A DNA stretch of 64,000 bases from contig NZ_QASN01000017.1 in the NCBI RefSeq assembly GCF_003052585.1, positions 124,001 to 188,000 on the forward strand, given 5' to 3'. The notes under the pieces were generated by a model. It made no database searches and was not told where the DNA came from. It saw only the letters and a list, made by a program, of their open reading frames with translations. The translations under genes and the position numbers were made by a program. The DNA comes from Pseudomonas mangrovi. GTDB taxonomy: Bacteria > Pseudomonadota > Gammaproteobacteria > Pseudomonadales > Pseudomonadaceae. This document shows, in pieces, positions 34,841 through 43,124 of the stretch (its first letter is position 1; each line of letters starts with the position of its first letter).

Positions 34841-35248
34841 TTAATTATTTCGATTGCATCTGGTCGTAGCGTTCCGAGAGCCTCCGATACAACGCCAGGA
34901 GACCTTACCCTCCTTCAGCGCTGGTACTAAAACGATTAACTGACCTTCACGCCCGCCCTGGATAAAGATCGTGCCGTCTTTCGTAACCTCAAAATAGGTA
35001 GGGGCACGAGTAGAAAAATTTGGCTGTTTTGCGTCTAGTCCTGAGTTGACGAGAGAGTCATTTCGCTCTGCGTTTGCAGCAACATGATCTTGAACTGAGA
35101 CTACTTGTGCCATCCATGCCGAAGTTTCAGCGGATGCGGCGTAGTCAGCATACTGCGGGACTAAAAATGCTGCGACGGCCAACACAACAAGGGCACCAAA
35201 AAAGCCTTTACCAAAACAACTCATTGAAAAGAATCTGCTCTTTTTCAT
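34841..35248 (-). CDS. Pilin-like protein without a canonical prepilin signature
   Basis: 135 aa. Residues 16-40 form a hydrophobic helix that ends in VPQYADYAASAE, matching the (I/V)PQYQDYxxRA end of the type IV pilin alpha-1 helix. A C-terminal cysteine pair (WRCIGGSRNATTRCN) resembles the pilin disulfide loop. The prepilin G-F-T-L-I-E site is degenerate: GFFGALVVLA has no Glu at position 5. It may be a minor, decayed or repurposed pilin. No other pilus genes are near. Confidence 0.55.
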   Translation of the reverse strand: MKKSRFFSMSCFGKGFFGALVVLAVAAFLVPQYADYAASAETSAWMAQVVSVQDHVAANAERNDSLVNSGLDAKQPNFSTRAPTYFEVTKDGTIFIQGGREGQLIVLVPALKEGKVSWRCIGGSRNATTRCNRNN

Positions 35249-35399
35249 CCTTCCTCTTTTAACTCACTTCCAAGTAGAAACCAGGGACCAAACGGGACGG
35301 ATTTATTTTCAATTATCCCAGGGACGACAGAAGACAAGTCCAGCCTGCTGGCGCACAGTCGCCCGACACTTTTCGCGCGCAGCATCCCTGTCCGCGCAG

Positions 35400-35465
35400 C
35401 AGTAGCCGTTTTCGTAGGTTGGCGCCGAGCGCAGCGAGGCCCAACGATTGAACGGCAGATCACCC
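35400..35465. repeat. Short intergenic repeat fragment
   Basis: TTTCGTAGGTTGGCGCCGAG then CGCAGCGAGGCCCAACGA is an inverted pair with a form common between Pseudomonas genes. The remaining part of 35249-35481 has no gene. Confidence 0.4.
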
Positions 35466-35481
35466 AGGCCTTGCGCCCAAA

Positions 35482-35805
35482 CTACTCCGGATCAATCTGC
35501 GCCAGCGCAAGGCTGATCGCTTGAACATCCCCTGGCCTTACCAGCCGTGCGACTTCGTGGCCGCCGCGCAGGAAGATCAGGGTCGGCCAGAGTTTGACGC
35601 GGAACGAGCGGCCCAGCGGGCGGCCGGCGCCGTCTTCGATCTTCAGGTGACGTATGCGCGGGCGGCCCGCCAGGGCTTCCTCGAGCAGTGGCTGCGCGGC
35701 CTGGCAGTGGCCGCACCAGGGCGCACCGAACTCGATCAGCAAGGGGCCGTCGAGGGCGTCGACTTCCGCCCGCGTTGGCGGGTTTGTGGAATAGCTGCTG
35801 TTCAT
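35482..35805 (-). CDS. Thioredoxin-family protein
   Basis: 107 aa from ATG 35805, supported by AAGGAG; a longer frame to 35913 lacks support. The redox motif is WCGHC (APWCGHCQAAQPL), with the cis-Pro region WPTLIFLRGG. No signal peptide is present, so it is cytoplasmic. It probably reduces protein disulfides or assists another redox enzyme. It stands alone, divergent from the PA2779-like gene. Confidence 0.87.
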   Translation of the reverse strand: MNSSYSTNPPTRAEVDALDGPLLIEFGAPWCGHCQAAQPLLEEALAGRPRIRHLKIEDGAGRPLGRSFRVKLWPTLIFLRGGHEVARLVRPGDVQAISLALAQIDPE

Positions 35806-35939
35806 CGCCAGCTCCTTTCTTGTTCGTGGCTTGTATGAGATCGACAGTATCGGACGGGCCGCTGTGGCAGCCGTTGCGACGGGTGGAACTTCAAGCGAGT
35901 TGCCTGACTCCATCCAGACACACCCTGGAGATTACCGCC

Positions 35940-36338
35940 ATGTCCAAGAGAGCCTTGAACCGCTATCTGGCGAGCGTGCTCGCCGCATTTCACTTCTTCG
36001 CCTTTGCCCATGTTCCGGTGGCGCAGGCGGCGATGCTCGGTACCGCCGAAGTGGTGGCCGAGCAACGCCAGAAGGTCGACCGGGTCGAGCTGCGCAAGAT
36101 GCTCGATGAAGAAGAGGTGCAGGAGCGCCTCGCCGCGCTCGGTGTTGATCGCAGTCAGGTCGAGGAGCGCATCAACAGCCTCACCCCGGCCGAACTTGCG
36201 CAGTTCAACCAGCAACTGGCCGAAGCACCTGCCGGTGCCAGCGCAGCCGGTGTGATCGTGCTGTTCCTGGTAATTTTCATCGTCACCGACATGCTCTGCG
36301 CCACGGACATCTTCAGCTTCGTCAAATGCATCAACTGA
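35940..36338 (+). CDS. PA2779-family small protein
   Basis: 132 aa from ATG 35940, with GGAG 9-13 bases before it. A hydrophobic leader ends around VAQAAM, followed by a charged, coiled-coil-like region (EVVAEQRQKVDRVELRKML), and a C-terminal membrane helix, GVIVLFLVIFIVTDMLC. The next gene starts inside its last codons. I recognise the pairing with a papain/C39-like gene as the PA2779-PA2778 arrangement of Pseudomonas aeruginosa. Function unknown; it could be a substrate or partner of the peptidase. Confidence 0.8.
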   Translation: MSKRALNRYLASVLAAFHFFAFAHVPVAQAAMLGTAEVVAEQRQKVDRVELRKMLDEEEVQERLAALGVDRSQVEERINSLTPAELAQFNQQLAEAPAGASAAGVIVLFLVIFIVTDMLCATDIFSFVKCIN

Positions 36339-37282
36339 AGAGCCTCACCCTACTCTTCGCGGTACTGCTGGTTGGCGCCTGCGCGCGGGCGCCGATCCAG
36401 CCGCTGCAGCTCGACCATCTCCCTGCCCAGGTCGAGCTGAGCGAAACGCCCTTTCATCCTCAGGAGGACTATCAGTGCGGCCCTGCCGCGCTGGCCACCG
36501 TGCTGGGTCAGCGCGGCGTGGAGGTGTCGCCGCAAGCACTGACACCGCGAGTGTTCCTGCCCGGTCGCGAAGGCAGCCTGCAGGTCGAACTGGTGGCCGC
36601 GGCGCGCAGGCAGGGCATGCTGGCCTACCCGCTGCAGCCAACGCTGGAAAGCCTGCTCGGCGAGGTGGCCGCCGGCAATCCGGTGCTGGTATTGCAGAAC
36701 CTCGGATTCGACTGGTGGCCGCAGTGGCACTACGCGGTGGTGGTCGGCTATGACCGCGCCGACAAGTCCGTGCTGCTGCGCTCCGGCACCGAGAGGCGCC
36801 AGCGCCTGAGCCTGACCAATTTCGATGCCACCTGGGCCCGCGGCGGGCGCTGGGCGATCCTCACCCTGCCGCCGGAGCGAATGCCGGCCGAAGTCGAGGT
36901 TAGTCGCTGGCTGCAGGCGGCCAGCGACCTGGAGCAGACCGGTCAGACGGAGACAGCGGCCCGCGCCTATCGCAGCGCCAGCGAACGCTGGCCGAACGAT
37001 CCGCTGGCCTGGTTCGCCCTCGGCAACAGCCAGTACGCCGCCGGCCGAATCGACGCTGCCGAAACCTCGCTGCGCCGTGCGACCCAGGGGCAGCCGCCGC
37101 TGCCTGCGGCCTGGAACAACTTTGCTCACCTGCTCGCCGAGCGCGGCTGCGGGCCAGAGGCCGGCGCTGCCTTTGCCTGCGCACGCAAGCTGGCGCCGCA
37201 AGACAGCCGCCTGCAGGCGCCAAAATCAACCGCGCCCCTCGCGGGCAGTTGCAGCGAACCACCCGCCTGCCCGGCGCCCTGA
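36326..37282 (+). CDS. PA2778-family cysteine peptidase (C39-like domain with TPR)
   Basis: 318 aa. A lipobox-like leader (AVLLVGACARAP) suggests lipoprotein export. The C39-like domain starts with QEDYQCGPAALATVLGQRG (the nucleophile Cys in QCGP) and continues to HYAVVVGYD, with the His, and an Asp in the fold. Residues 200-290 are TPR-like helices. It overlaps the upstream PA2779-like gene by 13 bp, so expression is coupled. The peptidase is likely periplasmic-facing, and the substrate may be the overlapping small protein. Confidence 0.83.
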   Translation: MHQLKSLTLLFAVLLVGACARAPIQPLQLDHLPAQVELSETPFHPQEDYQCGPAALATVLGQRGVEVSPQALTPRVFLPGREGSLQVELVAAARRQGMLAYPLQPTLESLLGEVAAGNPVLVLQNLGFDWWPQWHYAVVVGYDRADKSVLLRSGTERRQRLSLTNFDATWARGGRWAILTLPPERMPAEVEVSRWLQAASDLEQTGQTETAARAYRSASERWPNDPLAWFALGNSQYAAGRIDAAETSLRRATQGQPPLPAAWNNFAHLLAERGCGPEAGAAFACARKLAPQDSRLQAPKSTAPLAGSCSEPPACPAP

Positions 37283-37286
37283 CCCT

Positions 37287-37982
37287 TCAGCCGCGCAGCA
37301 CGAAGCTGTCGAAGCGCTGATCCAGTGCCTGCCACAACGCGTTCAGCCCGGCCGGCTGGACCGGGATCTGCAACTGCGCATCGAGCATCCGCTGGGGCCG
37401 CACCAGCTGCACCGCGAAGCGCTTCACGCCGGCTGTCGCCAGGCGCTCGCCCAGATGCAGCAGCCGCGGCGGATCGAGCAGCTGCCAATGCACCGTGGTG
37501 CGCACCTCGTGCTCGACGCCGCTGTCCAGCAGGTGCTGCAGACTGCGCCAGTTGGCCCGACCGCTGTTGGCCACGCCGGTCAGCGCCGGCGCATCCTCGG
37601 CCAGCGCCTTGACGTCGAAGCCGACCCAGTCGGCCAGCGGCAGTACCCGGGCCAGTGCAGCGGGCTTGATCCCGGCGCTGTGCAGGCCGACGGCAAAACC
37701 CAGTTCGCGCACCTCGCGCATGGCGTCCGCCAGCGCCGGCTGCAGGGTCGGCTCGCCACCGCTGAAAACCACCGCCTCGAGCAAGCCACGACGGCGTTCG
37801 AGAAAGGCACGCAGCTCGCGCCAGCCAAGCGCCTGCTCGCCACGCGAGCTGATCAGTTGCGGGTTGTGGCAGTAGCGGCAACGCCAGGCACAACCCTGAC
37901 AGAACAGCACGCAGGCCAGCCGCCCCGGATAGTCGAGGGTGGTCAGCGGCACCATGCCGCCGACCCGCAGCGCCGCTGCCAT
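37287..37982 (-). CDS. nrdG: Anaerobic ribonucleotide reductase activating protein
   Basis: 231 aa from ATG 37982. A radical-SAM cluster motif, CQGCAWRCRYCHNP (CxxxCxxC with the preceding Gly context), is followed by VVFSGGEPTLQ, the SAM-contacting GGE. It uses SAM to create the glycyl radical on NrdD. The alternative start at 37955 (MVPLTTLDYPG) is possible. It begins seven bases before the end of the glycyl-radical ORF, overlapping it, so the three genes form one operon. Confidence 0.92.
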   Translation of the reverse strand: MAAALRVGGMVPLTTLDYPGRLACVLFCQGCAWRCRYCHNPQLISSRGEQALGWRELRAFLERRRGLLEAVVFSGGEPTLQPALADAMREVRELGFAVGLHSAGIKPAALARVLPLADWVGFDVKALAEDAPALTGVANSGRANWRSLQHLLDSGVEHEVRTTVHWQLLDPPRLLHLGERLATAGVKRFAVQLVRPQRMLDAQLQIPVQPAGLNALWQALDQRFDSFVLRG

Positions 37983-37987
37983 CGCCC

Positions 37988-38137
37988 TCAGCTCCGCTCG
38001 CGGAAGTGCAGACGCTCGCGGTGCTCGGACTGTTTGCCGACGTTGAAGGCGCTGACCGGACGGTGATAACCCATCACCCGGGTCCAGACTTCGCAGCGCT
38101 GACGCTGCTCCTGCGGAAGAGTCTTGCTGTCTTGCAT
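37988..38137 (-). CDS. nrdD: Separate glycyl-radical segment of class III ribonucleotide reductase
   Basis: 49 aa from ATG 38137, with AAAGGAG eight bases upstream. The product contains TRVMGYHRPVSAFNVGKQSE, which matches the C-terminal glycyl-radical region of NrdD (RVxGY, with the Gly carrying the radical). It starts 32 bases after the main nrdD stop, in another frame, and is not part of the long ORF. It therefore looks like a naturally split subunit, not a sequencing frameshift, because it has its own ribosome site. Its stop overlaps the nrdG start region. Confidence 0.75.
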   Translation of the reverse strand: MQDSKTLPQEQRQRCEVWTRVMGYHRPVSAFNVGKQSEHRERLHFRERS

Positions 38138-38169
38138 GGTGTCGCTCCTTTGGCTTGCGGGAAAAAAGC

Positions 38170-40179
38170 TCAGGCGCAGCAGGCACGCTGCTTGTGCAGC
38201 AACGCCTCGTCGCACTTCGGGCAGAACTCGTGCTCGCCATCCAGATAGCCGTGGACCGGGCAGATCGAGAAGGTCGGCGTGATCGTCAGGTACGGCAGGC
38301 GGAAGCGGCTCAGGGCGTTGCGCACCAGGGTCTTGCAGGCCTGGGCCGAGGAAATCCGCTCGCTCATGTACAGGTGCAGCACGGTGCCGCCGGTGTAGCG
38401 GGTCTGCAGCGCATCTTGCAGCTCCAGCGCCTCGAACGGGTCGTCGGTGAAGCCCACCGGCAGTTGCGAGGAATTGGTGTAGTACGGCGCCTCGGGCGTG
38501 CCGGCCTGGAGGATGTCGGGAAAACGCTTGCGGTCTTCCCGGGCGAAGCGGTAGGTGGTGCCTTCTGCCGGGGTGGCTTCGAGGTTGTAGAGATGGCCGC
38601 TGTGCTCCTGGAACTCGACCAGCCGCGCTCGCACGTGATCGAGCAGGCGCAGCGCCATGCCGCGGCCAGCGTCGCTGTGCGTGCCTTCGCAGTCGCTGGT
38701 GAAGTTGCGCAGCATCTCGTGCAGACCGTTCACGCCGATGGTGGAGAAGTGGTTGCGCAGGGTGCCCAGGTATCTCCTGGTGTACGGGTAGAGACCGGCA
38801 TCCATGTGCTGCTGGATGACCTTGCGCTTCACCTCCAGGCTTTCGAAGGCCAGCTCCAGCAACTGGTCCAGGCGCCGGTACAGCCCGGCCTCGTCGCCCC
38901 GGAACAGATGCCCGAGACGCGCGCAATTGAGGGTCACCACACCCAGCGAGCCTGTCTGCTCCGCCGAACCGAACAGTCCGCCGCCGCGCTTGAGCAGCTC
39001 GCGCACGTCGAGCTGCAGGCGGCAGCACATCGAGCGCACCTGGTTGGGCTGCATGTCCGAGTTGAGGAAGTTCTGGAAGTACGGCAGGCCGTAGCGCGCG
39101 GTCATCTCGAACAGGCGGGTGGCGTTGTCGCTGTCCCAGGGAAAATCGTGAGTGATGTTGTAGGTCGGGATCGGGAAGGTGAACACCCGGCCGAGACCGT
39201 CGCCGGCCATCATCACCTCGATGTAGGCGCGGTTGATCAGCGCCATCTCGGCCTGCAGCTCGCCGTAGGCGAAGGGCATCTCGACGCCACCGATGTAGGG
39301 GATCTGCTCGCGCAGGTCTTCCGGGCAGACCCAGTCGAAGGTCAGGTTGGTGAAGGGCGTCTGGGTGCCCCAGCGTGACGGCACGTTGAGGTTGTAGATG
39401 AACTCCTGAATCGCCTGGCGCACCTCGGCGAAGCTCAGCGCATCCTTGCGCACAAAGGGCGCGAGGTAGGTATCGAAGGAACTGAACGCCTGGGCACCGG
39501 CCCACTCGTTCTGCAGGGTGCCGAGGAAGTTGACCATCTGCCCCAGGGCGCTCGACAGGTGCTTTGGCGGACCGGCCTCGACGCGTCCGGGGATGCCGTT
39601 GAAGCCCTCGGTCAGCAGCGTGCGCAACGACCAGCCGGCGCAGTAGCCGGCGAGCATGTCGAGGTCATGGATGTGCAGATCGCCTTCGCGATGGGCCTCA
39701 CCAATCTGCGGGCTGTAGACCTGGTCCAGCCAGTAGTTGGCGGTGACCTTGCCGGCGACATTGAGAATCAGCCCGCCAAGCGAGTAGCCCTGGTTGGCGT
39801 TGGCGCGCACCCGCCAGTCTTCCTGGCTGAGGTACTCGTTCATCGAGGCGGCGACCTCGACCACGCTCTGCCGCTCACGGCGCAGGCGCGCACGGCGTTC
39901 GCGGTAGACGATGTAGGCGCGGGCGGTGGCGTAGTAGCCGATCTCCATCAGCACCCGCTCGACCACATCCTGTATCTGCTCGATGCCTAGCTCGGCCTCG
40001 CCCACAAGGCGCGCCAACACCGCTTCGGCCAACGCCGGCGCATGGGCTTCGTCGAACTCTGCGCTGGCCCGCGCGGCGGCCGCAATCGCCTCGCGGATCT
40101 TGTCCAGCTCGAACGCCGCCTGGCTGCCGTCGCGCTTGCGCACCAGGCGCGGCCCGCGCGCCCTCATCACCCCATCCAT
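38170..40179 (-). CDS. nrdD: Anaerobic ribonucleoside-triphosphate reductase, main part
   Basis: 669 aa from ATG 40179, preceded by GGAGG; a GTG start at 40194 is less likely. An N-terminal ATP-cone (RLVRKRDGSQAAFELDKIRE) is followed by the class III catalytic barrel. The protein ends in a zinc-finger-like region, CPVHGYLDGEHEFCPKCDEA, without the glycyl-radical RVxGY motif, which is on the next small ORF. It reduces NTPs to dNTPs during anaerobic growth. Upstream, NrdR-like and Anr-like boxes are seen. Confidence 0.88.
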   Translation of the reverse strand: MDGVMRARGPRLVRKRDGSQAAFELDKIREAIAAAARASAEFDEAHAPALAEAVLARLVGEAELGIEQIQDVVERVLMEIGYYATARAYIVYRERRARLRRERQSVVEVAASMNEYLSQEDWRVRANANQGYSLGGLILNVAGKVTANYWLDQVYSPQIGEAHREGDLHIHDLDMLAGYCAGWSLRTLLTEGFNGIPGRVEAGPPKHLSSALGQMVNFLGTLQNEWAGAQAFSSFDTYLAPFVRKDALSFAEVRQAIQEFIYNLNVPSRWGTQTPFTNLTFDWVCPEDLREQIPYIGGVEMPFAYGELQAEMALINRAYIEVMMAGDGLGRVFTFPIPTYNITHDFPWDSDNATRLFEMTARYGLPYFQNFLNSDMQPNQVRSMCCRLQLDVRELLKRGGGLFGSAEQTGSLGVVTLNCARLGHLFRGDEAGLYRRLDQLLELAFESLEVKRKVIQQHMDAGLYPYTRRYLGTLRNHFSTIGVNGLHEMLRNFTSDCEGTHSDAGRGMALRLLDHVRARLVEFQEHSGHLYNLEATPAEGTTYRFAREDRKRFPDILQAGTPEAPYYTNSSQLPVGFTDDPFEALELQDALQTRYTGGTVLHLYMSERISSAQACKTLVRNALSRFRLPYLTITPTFSICPVHGYLDGEHEFCPKCDEALLHKQRACCA

Positions 40180-40190
40180 GTCGCCTCCAG

Positions 40191-40206
40191 ACACAACAAG
40201 TAGTGT
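40191..40206. promoter_or_regulatory. NrdR-like box 1 (ACACAACAAGTAGTGT)
   Basis: A 16-bp ACAC...GTGT palindrome directly upstream of the nrdD start. With the box at 40222 the start-to-start distance is 31 bp, near three helical turns, the spacing usual for paired NrdR sites. Confidence 0.55.
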
Positions 40207-40221
40207 CGCTCAATACAAACG

Positions 40222-40237
40222 ACACAAGATATTGTGC
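40222..40237. promoter_or_regulatory. NrdR-like box 2 (ACACAAGATATTGTGC)
   Basis: Close to the NrdR consensus acaCwAtATATwgtGt, with perfect inner ACAA/TTGT pairing. NrdR represses ribonucleotide reductase operons when dATP is abundant. Confidence 0.7.
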
Positions 40238-40265
40238 AAGGTAGCTATATGCGCCAGGAATGAAA

Positions 40266-40279
40266 TTGATCCGCGTCAA
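40266..40279. promoter_or_regulatory. Anr/Dnr (FNR-type) box TTGATCCGCGTCAA
   Basis: An exact TTGAT-N4-GTCAA match to the Pseudomonas Anr/Dnr site, 86 bp upstream of the nrdD start. It would give oxygen-limited activation of the anaerobic reductase. The chromate transporter stop lies just beyond. Confidence 0.75.
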
Positions 40280-40292
40280 GCCTCGAAGGCCA

Positions 40293-41633
40293 TCAGAACA
40301 GCACGGTGATCCCGAGCCCGACCAGCGCGCAGGCGCCGATCACCTCGATCACCCCGCGCTTGAACGCGAACAGCGCCACGGCGGCCGCCAGCGCGATCAG
40401 CGCCGAGGGCCAGTCGAAGCGACCGGCGAAGCCGTCCGGCCAGAGCACGTGATAGCCGAAGAACAGCGCCAGGTTGAGGATCACGCCGACCACCGCCGCA
40501 GTGATGCCGGTCAGCGGTGCGGTGAACTTCAACTGCCCGTGGCTCGACTCCACCAGCGGGCCGCCGGCGAGGATGAACAGGAACGATGGCAGGAAGGTGA
40601 ACCAGGTGACCAGGCTCGCCGCCACCGCACCGGCGACGAAGCCGTCACCGATACCGGGAATGGATAGCGGATAGGCGCCGACGAAGGCGACGAAGGCGAC
40701 CACCATGATCAGCGGCCCCGGCGTGGTCTCGCCCAACGCCAGGCCGTCGATCATCTGCGTCGGCGTGAGCCAGCTGTAGTGGCCGATGGCGCCCTGATAA
40801 ACGTAGGGCAGCACCGCATAGGCGCCGCCAAAGGTCAGCAGCGCAGCCTTGGTGAAGAACCAGGCCATCTGCGTCAGCGGGCCTTCCCAGCCGAAAAGCA
40901 GGGTCAGCAGGCCCATCGGCAGGCACCAGAGCAATGCGCCGATCAGCACGATCTTCAGCAGGTGCAGGCTACTGAAGCGCGCATGTGCTGGCGGCGGGGT
41001 TTGGTCATCGATCAGTGCAGGGCCGTAGGACTTCTGTGCGCCGCCATGGCCACCACCGATGGCAAAGCGCTCCGGTAGCAGGCGCCCGCCGAGGTAACCG
41101 AGCAGCGCCGCGCCCAGGACGATCAGCGGGAACGGCAGGTTGAAGGCAAACAGCGCGACGAACGAGGCCAGCGCGATGCTCCACAGCCAGCCATTCTTCA
41201 GCGCCCGCGAGCCGATGCGCCAGGCCGCCTGGGCGACGATCGCGGTGACCGCCGGCTTGATGCCGTAGAAGATCCCCGCCACCAGCGGCACGTCACCGTA
41301 GACCAGGTAAACCCAGGAAAGACCGATCAGCAACGCCAGCGACGGCAGCACGAAGAGCGCGCCGGCGATGATTCCACCCCAGGTCCGATGCAACAGCCAG
41401 CCCAGGTAGGTGGCCAGCTGCTGGGCCTCCGGGCCGGGCAGCAGCATGCAGTAGTTGAGCGCATGCAGAAAACGCCGCTCGGACAGCCAGCGGCGTTTCT
41501 CCACCAGCTCCTGGTGCATGATCGCGATCTGCCCGGCGGGGCCACCGAAGCTGATAAGCCCGAGCTTGAGCCAGAAGCCCAGTGCCTGGCGCAGGCTGAC
41601 CGCCGATGGCGGCTGTGCAGGGGTCTCGGACAT
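40293..41633 (-). CDS. chrA: Chromate transporter
   Basis: 446 aa. Two CHR domains are visible as a duplicated membrane region: SFGGPAGQIAIMHQE...LLPGPEAQQLATYLG in the first half, and TFGGAYAVLPYVYQG...ETTPGPLIMVV in the second, each with the FGG and PGP motifs of ChrA proteins. Such proteins expel chromate and give resistance. It is the last gene before the nrdD promoter and seems monocistronic. Sulfate-transport genes further on may be a linked theme, since chromate mimics sulfate. Confidence 0.9.
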   Translation of the reverse strand: MSETPAQPPSAVSLRQALGFWLKLGLISFGGPAGQIAIMHQELVEKRRWLSERRFLHALNYCMLLPGPEAQQLATYLGWLLHRTWGGIIAGALFVLPSLALLIGLSWVYLVYGDVPLVAGIFYGIKPAVTAIVAQAAWRIGSRALKNGWLWSIALASFVALFAFNLPFPLIVLGAALLGYLGGRLLPERFAIGGGHGGAQKSYGPALIDDQTPPPAHARFSSLHLLKIVLIGALLWCLPMGLLTLLFGWEGPLTQMAWFFTKAALLTFGGAYAVLPYVYQGAIGHYSWLTPTQMIDGLALGETTPGPLIMVVAFVAFVGAYPLSIPGIGDGFVAGAVAASLVTWFTFLPSFLFILAGGPLVESSHGQLKFTAPLTGITAAVVGVILNLALFFGYHVLWPDGFAGRFDWPSALIALAAAVALFAFKRGVIEVIGACALVGLGITVLF

Positions 41634-41703
41634 GCAGGAAGGCTCCGCGGTGGTAGATCAGCGGCGCACTATAGCCGCTGATGGGGACAGGGGTGTGACA
41701 GCC

Positions 41704-41758
41704 TCACAGCAGTCCTTCTCCCTCCGGGAAAAGGTGGCGCGCAGCGTCGGATGAGGGA
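41704..41758. repeat. Dispersed repeat, type A (inverted copy)
   Basis: Contains TCCTTCTCCCTCCGGGAAAA then GGTGGCGCGCAGCGTCGGAT, the reverse complement of the copies at 9201 and 9464. It lies between chrA and the porin gene. Confidence 0.6.
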
Positions 41759-41789
41759 CAGTGCGGCGTGCTGGGATGGAAGCTGGGCG

Positions 41790-43124
41790 TCAAAGCAGCG
41801 CAATGCTGTAGCTGGCGATCAGGCGGTTCTCCTTGGCGTCATCGGCAACGTCGCCGCGCAGGATGGCGTTGCGCCAGGACAGTCCGAGCCCCTTGAGCGC
41901 GCCGTTCTGCACCGTGTAGTCGACGCGCAGGTCACGTTCCCACTCTTCAGCGTCGGAGCCGGCGCGATTCACGTTGTCGCCCTTGAGGTAGGCAACACTG
42001 GCCTTCAGGCCCGGCACGCCGAGCTTGGCGAAGTCATAGCCATACTCCGCCAGCCAGGTACGCTCGCCGGCGCTGAGGAATTTGCCGATCTGGCGGTCGG
42101 TGATCAGGTAGGCGGTGGCGCCGTCACCCTGACTGAGGAAGGGGAACGCGCTGCTGCCACTGAGCTGCTGGTAGCCGACACCCAGGCTGTGGCCTGCCTG
42201 GCTGTAGGTGAACAGCGCGCTCCAGGTCTGGTTGTCGACCTCGAAGCGATCCGGATTGGCCGCTGCACCATTCCAGTAGCCGCTGCTGCGATAGCCCTGG
42301 GCGCGTCCGGCGGCGCTGGCATTCTTGCCATCGGAGCGGCTGTCGAAGTAACGCAGGTCGGATTTCAGCGAGCCGTCGCCGAGGGCCAGGGTATGGGTCA
42401 GACCGAGGAAGTGCTGTTGATAGAAGTCCTCCAGGTTGCCGTAGTAGTACTGGGCCAGCAGATCCTTGCCGATCTTGTAGTCGCCACCGGCGAAGTAGAA
42501 GGTGTTGGAGTCCGCCTGGATGCCATTGGCCGCTGCTGCGCCAGCGATGCGCAGGCCGATGCTGTCAGTGGAGCTGCGGGTGGTGGTGCTCTCCAGCTGG
42601 CCAGCGGTAAGGGTCAGGTTTTCGATTTCGTTGGAGGTGATCTGACCACCGTCGAAGGTCTGCGGTAGCAGCCGCCCGTCATTGAAAGTCACCACCGGCA
42701 GCTTGGGCTGCAGGATCCCCAGCCGCGCTTCGGTCTTGGAAAACCGCAGCTTGGCGGTCAGGCCGCCCTTGCTGTAGTTGTCCACCGCCTCGCCGTTGCT
42801 TTCGCGGGGGAACAGCGCACCCGGCGTGCGGCTGTCAGTGGGGCTGCCGCCATCGCCGCCGCTGTCCAGCTTGACGCCGATCAGCGCGACCGCATCAAGC
42901 CCGAAGCCCACCGGGCCGCGGGTATAACCGGAGCTGTAGTTGAACAGGAATCCCTGGCCCCACTCGCGGGCGGAAGGCGCATCGTCCCGGTTGGCGATGT
43001 CGTTGTGGTAGACGAAGTTGCGCAGGCCCAGGGTGGCGTTGCTGTCTTCGATAAAGCCGGCGGAAAAAGCCTGCTGGGTAACCAGCGCGGCTGCAACCGC
43101 GAGGCTGACGGAAAGTGCTTTCAT
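41790..43124 (-). CDS. OprD-family outer-membrane porin
   Basis: 444 aa. A signal peptide ends near QQAFSAGF. The mature protein begins with the OprD-type start (DSNATLGLRNFVYHND) and shows many amphipathic beta strands, loop 3-like Gly/Asn segments, and a C-terminal strand ending in SYSIALL. It should form an 18-strand substrate-specific channel. The start has an AT-rich upstream region, with TTATTCTTTT at 43291-43300 shared with the sulfate operon leader. A role in uptake of an organosulfur or small organic acid is only inference. Confidence 0.88.
   Translation of the reverse strand: MKALSVSLAVAAALVTQQAFSAGFIEDSNATLGLRNFVYHNDIANRDDAPSAREWGQGFLFNYSSGYTRGPVGFGLDAVALIGVKLDSGGDGGSPTDSRTPGALFPRESNGEAVDNYSKGGLTAKLRFSKTEARLGILQPKLPVVTFNDGRLLPQTFDGGQITSNEIENLTLTAGQLESTTTRSSTDSIGLRIAGAAAANGIQADSNTFYFAGGDYKIGKDLLAQYYYGNLEDFYQQHFLGLTHTLALGDGSLKSDLRYFDSRSDGKNASAAGRAQGYRSSGYWNGAAANPDRFEVDNQTWSALFTYSQAGHSLGVGYQQLSGSSAFPFLSQGDGATAYLITDRQIGKFLSAGERTWLAEYGYDFAKLGVPGLKASVAYLKGDNVNRAGSDAEEWERDLRVDYTVQNGALKGLGLSWRNAILRGDVADDAKENRLIASYSIALL

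Noticed and set aside
38138..38169. Programmed frameshift joining nrdD and the glycyl-radical ORF
   Set aside because: The T and C runs (TTTTTTCCC on the coding strand) lie after the nrdD stop codon and a good ribosome site precedes the second ORF, so separate translation is simpler. It is kept as a possibility to test.
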